64,000 nt of DNA from Ruminococcus sp. GTDB lineage: Bacteria > Bacillota > Clostridia > Oscillospirales > Ruminococcaceae. Shown here piece after piece: positions 8,930 to 16,820 of this stretch. The stretch spans positions 1 to 64,000 of the forward strand of contig JAIDTI010000004.1 of the NCBI GenBank assembly GCA_029060755.1. The letters run 5' to 3'. The notes under the pieces are model-generated. The model saw only the letters and a list, made by a program, of their open reading frames with translations, did no database searches and was not told the origin of the DNA. The translations under genes and the position numbers were made by a program. How positions within the stretch are numbered: the stretch's first letter is position 1; each line of letters starts with the position of its first letter.

Positions 8930-8958
8930 ATTATATCAGAAAAAAAATATTTTGTAAA
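8930..8958 (-). promoter_or_regulatory. Promoter of the lepA operon
   Basis: Minus-strand TTTACA (8953-8958), 17-bp spacer made of an A/T tract, TATAAT (8930-8935). It is almost identical to the tmcAL promoter at 32614-32642. Confidence 0.75.
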
Positions 8959-8998
8959 GCAAAAAATAATAGTTTTATAAAAAATTCAGAAAAAAGAC

Positions 8999-9026
8999 TT
9001 GAAATTTTCTGAAAATGTGATATAAT
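8999..9026 (+). promoter_or_regulatory. Promoter of ackA
   Basis: TTGAAA (8999-9004), 16-bp spacer, TATAAT (9021-9026), 39 bp before the ackA ATG and divergent from the lepA promoter. Confidence 0.75.
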
Positions 9027-9065
9027 ATACAGTGGTAAAATTTTTTGAAAGGAAGTTATAAACCA

Positions 9066-10265
9066 ATGATTATTTTAGTTGTAAATGCAGGAAGCTCATC
9101 ACTCAAATATCAGCTTATCGATATGAAAAACGAAAGCGTTATTGCAAAGGGCAACTGCGACAGAATCGGAATTGACGGTCATATCGCTCACAAGACTGCT
9201 GACGGCAGAGAACTTAATGAGAACTGCTCATTCCCGACTCACACAGAGGCATTTATGAAACTTGTTGAGACACTTACAACAGGTGATGCAAAAGTTATTG
9301 ACAGTATGGACGAAATTTCCGCTGTAGGTCACAGAATTGTGCAGGGTGCTGATATTTTTGATAAGTCCGTACTTGTTACAGATGAGATTATTGACAAGAT
9401 TGACGAACTCCGTGAGCTTGCACCAGTACATAACCATGCACACGCACTTGCTCTCCGTGCCTGTAAGAGTGTAATTCCTGCAAATGTTCCGCAGGTAGCT
9501 GTATTTGATACAGCCTTCCATCAGACAATGCCACCAAAGGCTTATATGTTCGGTCTTCCTTATGAAGATTATGAAACACTTCATGTAAGAAAATACGGTT
9601 TTCACGGTACATCACACAGATTTGTTTCTGCTGCACTTGCTGATGCTATGGGCAAGGACGTAAAAGACTTAAAGATTGTTTCATGTCATCTTGGAAATGG
9701 TTCATCAATTACAGCAGTAGACGGCGGAAAGTCTGTTGATACTTCTATGGGCTTCACTCCTCTTGACGGTGTTGTAATGGGTACACGTTCAGGTGCTGTT
9801 GACCCGTCCGCTGTTACATTTGTAGCAGATAAGCACGGTTTTTCACCTGCACAGATGAGCGACTACATGAATAAAAAATCAGGTTTTCTTGGTGTTTCAG
9901 GTGTCGGCTCTGATAACCGTGATATTGAAGCAGCAGCACACGAGGGTAATGAAAGAGCAAAGCTTGTTACAGATATGCTTGTATATGAAATCAAGAAATA
10001 TATCGGTTCATATGCAGCAGCAATGAATGGTCTTGATGCTGTTCTTTTCACAGGCGGTATCGGTGAAAATGCTTTTGATGTAAGAGAACAGGTTTGCGAG
10101 AACATGGAATTTTTCGGAATCAAGCTTGATAAGGAAGTCAATCACGGTTTAAGAGGAAAACTCCAGAAGATTTCCGCAGCTGATTCAAAAGTTGAAGTAT
10201 GGATTGTACCAACAAATGAGGAACTTCTTATCGCAAGAGATACACTTGCACTTATTTCAAAATAA
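9066..10265 (+). CDS. ackA: Acetate kinase
   Basis: 399 residues. Converts acetyl phosphate and ADP to acetate and ATP, the substrate-level phosphorylation step of acetate fermentation. Family signatures are the N-terminal VVNAGSSSLKYQLID, the central ATP site SCHLGNGSSITAV and the late FTGGIGENA. The start at 9066 follows GAAAGGAAG and matches the usual N-terminus; a reading from 9045 would add seven residues with no ribosome site. No phosphotransacetylase gene is adjacent. Monocistronic, closed by a bidirectional terminator at 10271-10300. Confidence 0.97.
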   Translation: MIILVVNAGSSSLKYQLIDMKNESVIAKGNCDRIGIDGHIAHKTADGRELNENCSFPTHTEAFMKLVETLTTGDAKVIDSMDEISAVGHRIVQGADIFDKSVLVTDEIIDKIDELRELAPVHNHAHALALRACKSVIPANVPQVAVFDTAFHQTMPPKAYMFGLPYEDYETLHVRKYGFHGTSHRFVSAALADAMGKDVKDLKIVSCHLGNGSSITAVDGGKSVDTSMGFTPLDGVVMGTRSGAVDPSAVTFVADKHGFSPAQMSDYMNKKSGFLGVSGVGSDNRDIEAAAHEGNERAKLVTDMLVYEIKKYIGSYAAAMNGLDAVLFTGGIGENAFDVREQVCENMEFFGIKLDKEVNHGLRGKLQKISAADSKVEVWIVPTNEELLIARDTLALISK

Positions 10266-10270
10266 AAAAT

Positions 10271-10300
10271 AAGTCCGTCAATCAGTGGCGGACTTTTATT
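10271..10300 (+). terminator. Bidirectional terminator between ackA and the convergent ATPase
   Basis: Ten-base-pair stem (10271-10280 with 10286-10295) and a five-base loop, followed by T-rich sequence on the plus strand and preceded by an A-run that gives T's on the minus strand. The ATPase stop codon (10282-10284) lies in the loop. Confidence 0.85.
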
Positions 10301-12651
10301 TTTTCTGTTATTATTGTTAAATATCTTAATGTCGGTTCAGCTATTATTGAAAAATTGATGCAGAGAAGTATACACTGTATTGACATACCCGAAACACTGA
10401 AAAATCTGCTTAAAAAAATCATGCTGAATGTGAGGAGAAGTCCACATATAAGCCATATTGCCAGTTTTATGCTGTTCATAGGTTTGCTTATGCGTAAAAG
10501 TGCCATCATTCCAACAACGCTTAATAATATTGTTGAGGCTGTGGAAATATCCTCCTGACTTGAATTGAATATGTTTCCGAAAATTATCATAAAAGTAACT
10601 ATTATTGCATCTGTAAGACCCGCAGGGAGTGCCTTTAGCAGAATATTTGACATGAAATTTCCCTTGATTAAATCACAGTTCGGAATCTGTGAAAGACATA
10701 ATCCGGGTAAGCCGATTGTAAAAACGCTGACAAGTGATATGTGTGCAGGCTTGAGAGGGTATGTTATTCCGCAGAAAATAGAGACAAGTGACATAATCAG
10801 CGAAAAAATGTTCTTTACAAGAAAAAGACTGCCTGAACGTTCAAGGTTATTTACAGTTTGTCTGCCCTCCATTACAACATCAGGCATTTTTGCAAAGTCC
10901 GATTCAAGAAGTACAAGCTGTGATACCTGCGCCGCCGCTTCACTTCCCGAAGCCATAGCAACTGAACAATCAGCAGATTTCAGTGCAAGTACGTCATTTA
11001 CTCCGTCACCAGTCATGGCTACAGTATGCCCTGATTTTTTTAATGCACGGACGATTTTGCGTTTCTGTTCAGGTGTAACTCTGCCGAATACAGTATAATT
11101 ATTGACGGCATTTTCAATTGCTTCATCTGTTTTAAGAGTTGATGCGTCTACATAGTCACCAGCATCAGCAATTTCAGCCTGTTTTGCTATTTGTGAAACA
11201 GTAAGCGGATTATCTCCCGATATTACTTTTATCTGCACACCCTGTTCCGCAAAAAATCTGAATGTTTCGGGTGCATTTGCTCTTATAGGATTTGTAATAA
11301 GCACAAAGCATAACAGTTCTGTTTCTGCCGTGAGTTCTTTTCCGTCGGGATTTCCTGAATATCTGCAAAAAGCAAGTACCCTCATACCCTTACTGCTGTT
11401 TTCGGAAATAATATCACTGTATGCGGAAATATTGTTTTTCAGTACAAATTCTGATGCACCAAGAACATATGCACCTGATTCAAGTGTGGTACTGCTGTAT
11501 TTGAAATCGGACGAAAAGCCTGTGTATGATTTTATTTTCTGTCCTGTTGGCTTGTGGAAGTAGTTTTTCATGGCAATCATAGTTGCATTGTCAGCCGACT
11601 GCGCAACTGTAAAATCACTTATAAGCGAAATAAGTTCATCTTCGGAAAGTCCGGCAACAGGAATGATGCTGTTGACACTCATTTTGCTTTCGGTTATAGT
11701 TCCTGTTTTGTCTACACAAAGTACATCTGCTCTTGCAAGTGTTTCGATACATTTCATATCATGCACAAGTACCTTATTATTAGCAAGTCTCATTGTGCTT
11801 ACAACAAGTGTTGTACTTGCAAGCAGAAAAAGTCCTTCGGGAATCATACCTAATACAGCTGCAACCATAGCCTGAATACTACTGCTTATGTCGTTCATTT
11901 CAAGAAAATGCTGTTGACAGAAAAGAAGTATGCCTATCGGGATAATCATAACTCCTGCAATTTTCACGATTTTATTAAGTGAGCGTATCATTTCTGAACG
12001 TTCACCTTTTTTCTGCTTTTTGGCTTGTGATGTCAGCTTTGATATATACGATTCTGCACCTACTTTTTCAAGTCTTGCACGGCATGACCCCGATACAACA
12101 AAACTTCCTGACATCAGGCTGTCTCCTGAACTCTTGTATATTTCGTCCGATTCGCCTGTGAGCAGTGACTCATTTACAGCTATATTTCCGTCAATTACAA
12201 CAGCATCTGCACTTATCTGATTTCCTGCACGGAATATTGCTATATCATCAAGCACAATATCTTTTGACGGCAATGACATCTCTTTTCCGTCACGTATAAC
12301 AGTTGTTTCGGGTGCGTTCATCATTGTGAGCTTGTCCAATACTTTTTTTGAGCGTAATTCCTGAATAATGCCTATAAGAGTATTTGCTATGATAATCGGC
12401 ATGAACGTCACATCTCTGTAAGTTCCTGCATATATGATAAGTCCTGCCAGAACTGTAAAAATGAAATTGAAATAGGTAAATGTATTTTCTGCAATTATTT
12501 CCCATAATGATTTTGACGGAGGTTCAACAGGAATATTGCTCAGCCCTGCCAGTCTGCGTTCTTTTGCCTGTACAGAAGTAAGACCCTTGTCTGCATCTGC
12601 ATTTATCCTTTCGGGCGGTTTTACTATAGTTATCTTTTTCACGATTTTCAC
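10282..12651 (-). CDS. Cation-transporting P-type ATPase
   Basis: 789 residues, an integral membrane ion pump. The phosphorylated aspartate is D314 in DKTGTITES, the actuator loop has TGES at 165-168, the hinge has TGDGVNDVLALK, and PEGL (271-274) sits in transmembrane segment 4 where ion selectivity is set. There are four membrane segments before the P domain and about six after it. Lack of CPC and of a heavy-metal-binding domain excludes P1B metal pumps; the pattern is closest to the CtpE-type group, for which calcium has been proposed. The ion is not determinable here. Transcribed from its own promoter, back to back with maf. Confidence 0.88.
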   Translation of the reverse strand: MKIVKKITIVKPPERINADADKGLTSVQAKERRLAGLSNIPVEPPSKSLWEIIAENTFTYFNFIFTVLAGLIIYAGTYRDVTFMPIIIANTLIGIIQELRSKKVLDKLTMMNAPETTVIRDGKEMSLPSKDIVLDDIAIFRAGNQISADAVVIDGNIAVNESLLTGESDEIYKSSGDSLMSGSFVVSGSCRARLEKVGAESYISKLTSQAKKQKKGERSEMIRSLNKIVKIAGVMIIPIGILLFCQQHFLEMNDISSSIQAMVAAVLGMIPEGLFLLASTTLVVSTMRLANNKVLVHDMKCIETLARADVLCVDKTGTITESKMSVNSIIPVAGLSEDELISLISDFTVAQSADNATMIAMKNYFHKPTGQKIKSYTGFSSDFKYSSTTLESGAYVLGASEFVLKNNISAYSDIISENSSKGMRVLAFCRYSGNPDGKELTAETELLCFVLITNPIRANAPETFRFFAEQGVQIKVISGDNPLTVSQIAKQAEIADAGDYVDASTLKTDEAIENAVNNYTVFGRVTPEQKRKIVRALKKSGHTVAMTGDGVNDVLALKSADCSVAMASGSEAAAQVSQLVLLESDFAKMPDVVMEGRQTVNNLERSGSLFLVKNIFSLIMSLVSIFCGITYPLKPAHISLVSVFTIGLPGLCLSQIPNCDLIKGNFMSNILLKALPAGLTDAIIVTFMIIFGNIFNSSQEDISTASTILLSVVGMMALLRISKPMNSIKLAIWLICGLLLTFSMIFLSRFFSVSGMSIQCILLCINFSIIAEPTLRYLTIITEKIKVRH

Positions 12652-12663
12652 CTCTTAATTGTT

Positions 12664-12692
12664 ATTATAGCACATTAATATATAAAATACAA
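12664..12692 (-). promoter_or_regulatory. Promoter of the P-type ATPase gene
   Basis: Minus-strand TTGTAT (12687-12692), 17-bp spacer, TATAAT (12664-12669). Its -35 directly abuts the -35 of the divergent maf promoter. Confidence 0.7.
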
Positions 12693-12722
12693 TTGACAAC
12701 CTATAAAAATATATGTTATAAT
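12693..12722 (+). promoter_or_regulatory. Promoter of maf
   Basis: TTGACA (12693-12698), 18-bp spacer, TATAAT (12717-12722), about 36 bp before the maf ATG. Confidence 0.75.
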
Positions 12723-12758
12723 ATATTTGTGACAAACTAATGAAAGAGATGTGATATT

Positions 12759-13316
12759 ATGCTTATACTTGCATCTGCATCACCTCGCAGACGTGAACTT
12801 ATGAAACTGATTACTGATGATTTTACTGCTGTTTCTCTTGATGTTGATGAAACTGTCCCCGAAAACTGCAATTGTCATGTATCGGAGTATCTCGCTGTAC
12901 TCAAAGCTGAAAAAGGTGCTGAGTTATACCCTGATAGTATAGTAATCGGCTGTGATACCGTTGTCGAAATCGGCAGAAAAGTTCTCGGCAAGCCAAAAAA
13001 TGCTGATGAGTGCAGAGAGTTTCTGAAGATGCTTTCAGGCAAGACCCATGATGTTACAACGTCCTGCTGTATTATGAGTTGCAGAAATAAGGTTACTTTT
13101 TCAAAAACAACTGCTGTCACGTTCAGAAATCTGAAAGATGATGATATAGAATGGTACATATCAACTGGTGAGCCTTTTGATAAGGCAGGTGGTTACGGTA
13201 TACAAGGCAAAGGGTCTCTGCTTATTGAAAAAATAAACGGTGATTATTTTAATGTTGTCGGACTTCCTGTTTCAGAACTCAATCAGCAGTTAAAAAATTT
13301 TATTAAGGAGATATAA
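12759..13316 (+). CDS. maf: Maf-family nucleoside triphosphate pyrophosphatase
   Basis: 185 residues. Maf proteins hydrolyse non-canonical or modified nucleotides (dTTP/UTP type or m7GTP type) to monophosphates and pyrophosphate, as house-cleaning enzymes linked to division arrest. The N-terminal LASASPRRRELM and the central VIGCDTVVEI and LGKPKNADE motifs are intact, as is the GGYGIQGKGSLLIEKINGDYFNVVGLP end. GAGATG-type ribosome site upstream. First gene of a cluster with DUF1015, three bases between stop and next ATG. Confidence 0.95.
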   Translation: MLILASASPRRRELMKLITDDFTAVSLDVDETVPENCNCHVSEYLAVLKAEKGAELYPDSIVIGCDTVVEIGRKVLGKPKNADECREFLKMLSGKTHDVTTSCCIMSCRNKVTFSKTTAVTFRNLKDDDIEWYISTGEPFDKAGGYGIQGKGSLLIEKINGDYFNVVGLPVSELNQQLKNFIKEI

Positions 13317-13319
13317 ATT

Positions 13320-14579
13320 ATGAACACTACAGCTTTTCACAATGCGGATATACTTATCCCGAATGAATCAATCGACATGAACAAATGGAGCGTTATTGCT
13401 TGCGACCAGTATACAAGTGAGCCTGAATATTGGAACAATGTAGAAAGTATTACAGACGGTTTTCCGTCAACATTAAGTCTTATTCTGCCTGAAATTTATC
13501 TTGAAAATGATGATGTAGCAAGCAGAATAGAAAACATTCATTCTGCTATGGAAAAATATATCAGTGACGGCATTTTTACAGAGTACAAAAATTCTATGGT
13601 ATATGTTGAGAGAATGCAGAGCAACGGAATTGTCCGCAAAGGTCTTATCGGTGCAATTGATTTGGAGCAGTATGACTTCTCAAAGGGCAGTACTTCACAA
13701 GTCCGTGCAACAGAAGCAACAGTTATTGAGCGTATTCCGCCACGTATCAAAGTTAGACAAAATGCACCTCTTGAACTTCCGCATATAATGATACTTATTG
13801 ACGACCCCGATAATACTGTTATAGAATCCGTCAACAAGTCAGAAATGCAGAAATTGTACGATACAGAACTTATGATGAATGGTGGAAGTATAAGCGGTTA
13901 TCTTGTCGGAGAAAAGGAGCAGGAACGCATTGACAAGGCTTTATCATCACTTGCTGACCCTGATACATTCAATAAAAAATATGGTCTTACTGATAAACCC
14001 GTACTTCTCTATGCTATGGGTGACGGCAATCATTCGCTTGCAACTGCAAAAGAGTTCTATGAACAGCTTAAAAAGTCCAATCCCGACAAGGATTTTTCAA
14101 ATCACCCTGCACGCTATGCACTTGCTGAAATAGTCAATCTTCATAGTGATGCACTTAAATTTGAAGCTATTTATCGTCTTGTCTATGATGTAGACTGTGA
14201 CAAGCTTATATCAGGTGTTACAGAATCTCTTGCACTTTCAGAAGATGTTGCAGAGCAGTGGGTTGAAATCGTATGCAACGGTGAATCAAAGAAACTCTAT
14301 ATCCACAATACAAGTTCAAATCTTTCAGTCGGCTCACTTCAGAACTATCTTGACGGCTATATCAAGGAAAACGGCGGTAAAATCGACTATATTCATGGTA
14401 TCGACAATGTAAAGGCACTTGCTGAAAAACACAATGGCATAGCATTTATTCTGCCTGATATGGACAAGTCACAGCTTTTCCCGACTGTTATCATGGACGG
14501 TGCATTGCCACGCAAGACTTTTTCTATGGGTCATGCTGATGACAAGAGATTTTATATTGAAGCAAGAGGTATAAAATGA
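13320..14579 (+). CDS. DUF1015 family protein
   Basis: 419 residues, the usual size for this family. Recognisable motifs are ACDQYTSEPEYW near the N-terminus and the strongly conserved MGDGNHSLATAK in the middle. The biochemical role of the family in bacteria is not settled. No signal peptide or membrane segment. It follows maf by three bases with a GGAG ribosome site and its stop overlaps the DUF3267 gene ATG by four bases, so these genes are co-transcribed. Confidence 0.88.
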   Translation: MNTTAFHNADILIPNESIDMNKWSVIACDQYTSEPEYWNNVESITDGFPSTLSLILPEIYLENDDVASRIENIHSAMEKYISDGIFTEYKNSMVYVERMQSNGIVRKGLIGAIDLEQYDFSKGSTSQVRATEATVIERIPPRIKVRQNAPLELPHIMILIDDPDNTVIESVNKSEMQKLYDTELMMNGGSISGYLVGEKEQERIDKALSSLADPDTFNKKYGLTDKPVLLYAMGDGNHSLATAKEFYEQLKKSNPDKDFSNHPARYALAEIVNLHSDALKFEAIYRLVYDVDCDKLISGVTESLALSEDVAEQWVEIVCNGESKKLYIHNTSSNLSVGSLQNYLDGYIKENGGKIDYIHGIDNVKALAEKHNGIAFILPDMDKSQLFPTVIMDGALPRKTFSMGHADDKRFYIEARGIK

Positions 14580-15133
14580 AATTTCACTATTCAGGCAAAT
14601 TCAACGGTGACGAAAATAGTCTCCCACAGCGTGAACACCCGACAGGCTATGTACAATTCAAAGAAGCTGAAAATATAAAAGAATTCGCTATTGTTATGAA
14701 TATAATGGCAATGGTTATAACCTTTATTCTTTTGTTTATGGTCAGCTATATAGCAAAAGAAAGAACAAGTCTGACTGGAATTTTCCTTGCACTTGTTTCT
14801 TTAGTACCGCACGAATTTTTACACGCACTTTGTTTTAAAGAAGATGTTTATATGTACACCAATTTAAAGCAGGGTATGCTGTTTGTTGTTGGTACTGAGG
14901 ATATGAGCAAGGCACGCTTTATTATGATGGGTCTTTGTCCTAATATAGTTTTCGGCTTTATACCGTTTATATTATTCCTGATTTTCCCTAATCTTACAGT
15001 TTTAGGTACTCTTGGAGCTTTAGCAATCGGTATGGGTGCAGGCGATTATTACAATGTATTCAATGCACTTACGCAAGTTCCGAAAGATGCAAAAATTTAT
15101 ATGTCAGGCTTTCACAGCTACTGGTACAAATAA
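14576..15133 (+). CDS. DUF3267 family membrane protein, putative zinc metalloprotease
   Basis: 185 residues with about four membrane segments (near 40-60, 66-85, 122-145 and 146-165). HEFLHAL (about residues 80-86) fits the HExxH zinc-site signature seen in DUF3267 and related site-2-protease-like proteins, and a late GAGDYYN segment supplies a candidate further ligand. Protease activity is inferred from these motifs only. The ATG overlaps the DUF1015 stop by four bases. A strong hairpin follows the stop (15139-15161). Confidence 0.8.
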   Translation: MKFHYSGKFNGDENSLPQREHPTGYVQFKEAENIKEFAIVMNIMAMVITFILLFMVSYIAKERTSLTGIFLALVSLVPHEFLHALCFKEDVYMYTNLKQGMLFVVGTEDMSKARFIMMGLCPNIVFGFIPFILFLIFPNLTVLGTLGALAIGMGAGDYYNVFNALTQVPKDAKIYMSGFHSYWYK

Positions 15134-15138
15134 CAGAA

Positions 15139-15161
15139 ACACCGTCCGTTATGGGCGGTGT
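15139..15161 (+). other. Intercistronic hairpin
   Basis: Nine-base-pair stem (15139-15147 with 15153-15161) and a five-base loop between the DUF3267 gene and the patatin gene. It is not followed by a T-run, so it may stabilise or process mRNA or partly terminate rather than act as a full terminator. Confidence 0.55.
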
Positions 15162-15183
15162 CTGTATTAAGGAGGTTTTTTAT

Positions 15184-16032
15184 ATGAAATATGGTCTTGT
15201 TATGGAGGGCGGCGCAATGCGTGGGCTGTTCTCCGCTGGTGTGACGGATGTTCTCATGGAAAACGGCATCACTTTTGACGGCGCAGTCGGAGTTTCAGCA
15301 GGTGCTTGCTTTGGCTGTAACTACAAATCAGGACAGAACGGACGGGCAATACGCTATAATCTCCGATTTTACAAAGACAAACGCTATTGTAGTGTACATT
15401 CACTCATCACTACTGGTAATATGTTCGGGGCGGAGTTCTGCTATCACACACTTCCTGATGAAATTGATATTTTTGACAGAGAAGCTTTCAGCAGGAATCC
15501 TATGGAATTTTATGTAGTCGCTACTGATATTGAAACAGGCAGGGCTGTTTATCATAAAATTAAAAATATGAACTATAATGAGCTTGAATGGATAAGAGCA
15601 TCAGCTTCTATGCCATTAGCATCAAGAATTGTCAGTATTGACGGTAAAAAAATGCTTGACGGAGGTATCGCTGATTCAATTCCGCTCCGATTTATGCAGG
15701 CTATGGGCTATGAAAAGAATGTTGTTATACTTACTCAACCACGTGATTACGTCAAATCACAAAACAAAATGCTGAAACTTGTGAAAGCAAAGTACAGAAG
15801 ATACCCTGAATTTATAAAGACTTTTGAAAATCGTCCGAAAATGTATAATAGTCAGCTTAAATATATAAGCAAATCGGAGCAGGAGGGCAGAACACTTGTT
15901 ATTGCTCCACCCGAAAAACTCCCGATTGGTCATGTGTCACATGATTACGACCGTTTACTTGAAGTTTACAGAATCGGCAGAAACACTGCAAACAGTATGA
16001 TTGATGATATATTGAAATTTTTAAATATATGA
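15184..16032 (+). CDS. Patatin-like phospholipase family protein
   Basis: 282 residues, predicted soluble acyl hydrolase. The oxyanion segment MEGGAMRGLF opens the protein, the nucleophile elbow is GVSAGACFG (Ser about 39), and the catalytic aspartate lies in LDGGIADSIP, giving a full Ser-Asp dyad. Start chosen at ATG 15184 after TAAGGAGG; a start at 15151 would fall inside the hairpin. Similar to the RssA/YjjU type of bacterial patatins. Substrate unknown; lipid or acyl ester hydrolysis is inferred from the dyad. Confidence 0.9.
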   Translation: MKYGLVMEGGAMRGLFSAGVTDVLMENGITFDGAVGVSAGACFGCNYKSGQNGRAIRYNLRFYKDKRYCSVHSLITTGNMFGAEFCYHTLPDEIDIFDREAFSRNPMEFYVVATDIETGRAVYHKIKNMNYNELEWIRASASMPLASRIVSIDGKKMLDGGIADSIPLRFMQAMGYEKNVVILTQPRDYVKSQNKMLKLVKAKYRRYPEFIKTFENRPKMYNSQLKYISKSEQEGRTLVIAPPEKLPIGHVSHDYDRLLEVYRIGRNTANSMIDDILKFLNI

Positions 16033-16047
16033 AAGTTGGTAATAATT

Positions 16048-16820
16048 ATGAAAATAAATGTTATGACATGGAATACTGGTTTATATCCAAATAAAACACG
16101 GTTTGATGAAATTATTGGATATATCAATAATTTTCTTTGGTTAAATAAAAATGAAAATGCTATTGCATTTATTCAGGAGATGCCATCTTCTGGAGAGTGG
16201 GAAAAAAAATTTAATCCAATACCGCCATTAGCTAACTTCTACCCATGTAATAAAAAAAATATGATGAATACAATACTTTTTTACAATATGAATGCAAAGA
16301 TAGTGCCTGATAGAACGTTTGAGAATACAGAAGACAATGAATACTTTACAGACAGAAACATTGCCGTTACATGTTATGACAAGAAGTTTCTTGCTGTTCA
16401 TATTCACACCCCAACAGAAAAAAATATATTGGTACATCCCTAGAAAAACAAGATATTAATATGACCGAACTGACAAATTGGTTGCCTAAAACTGTTGAAG
16501 AATTAGATATTGATGTTATTCTTGGTGATTTCAATGCAGGCGACTACACAAAACCTGATAGAAATTTCGCAGAAAGCAGGGAAACATTTAGGGTTATGGT
16601 AGACAAATTATCTCCCTATTATGTGAATATGTGCAATCTTCCTACACGTATTGACCCAAAAACTGCTACAAAATCCTGTATAGACCATGTATTTGTCAAA
16701 ACTGAACTTGCAACCTCTGTTTCTAACCTGATTGTGCATTATGAGGTCGAATACTCCGACCATTATCCGATTACTTTCAGTATTGAGATACCCGATAAAT
16801 CAGACAGCAACACTCTTTGA
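16048..16820 (+). pseudogene. Endonuclease/exonuclease/phosphatase-fold protein, interrupted by a -1 frameshift
   Basis: The N-terminal piece (16048-16443) has VMTWNTGLYP and FIQEMPSS, the usual first metal-binding motifs of the EEP fold. The C-terminal piece, in another frame and continuing to 16820, has ILGDFNAGD, an IDHVFVK segment and YSDHYPI, the remaining catalytic motifs. Joined by slipping back one base in the run of seven A's at 16418-16424, the two give one continuous product of about 257 residues. Either a one-base deletion, a phase-variable A-tract, a programmed shift or a sequencing error explains it. The N-terminal start has a weak ribosome site. The 3' end overlaps the convergent ClpC-like gene by 21 bases. 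Confidence 0.8.

Noticed and set aside
10565-11098. Plus-strand 177-residue frame
   Set aside because: Antisense to the P-type ATPase core with no initiation signals.
15139-15161. Full terminator before the patatin gene
   Set aside because: Stem is strong but no T-run follows; kept only as a hairpin.
16461-16820. Separate small gene starting at 16461
   Set aside because: Its sequence continues the nuclease fold begun upstream and the ATG has no ribosome site; treated as the frameshifted second half.
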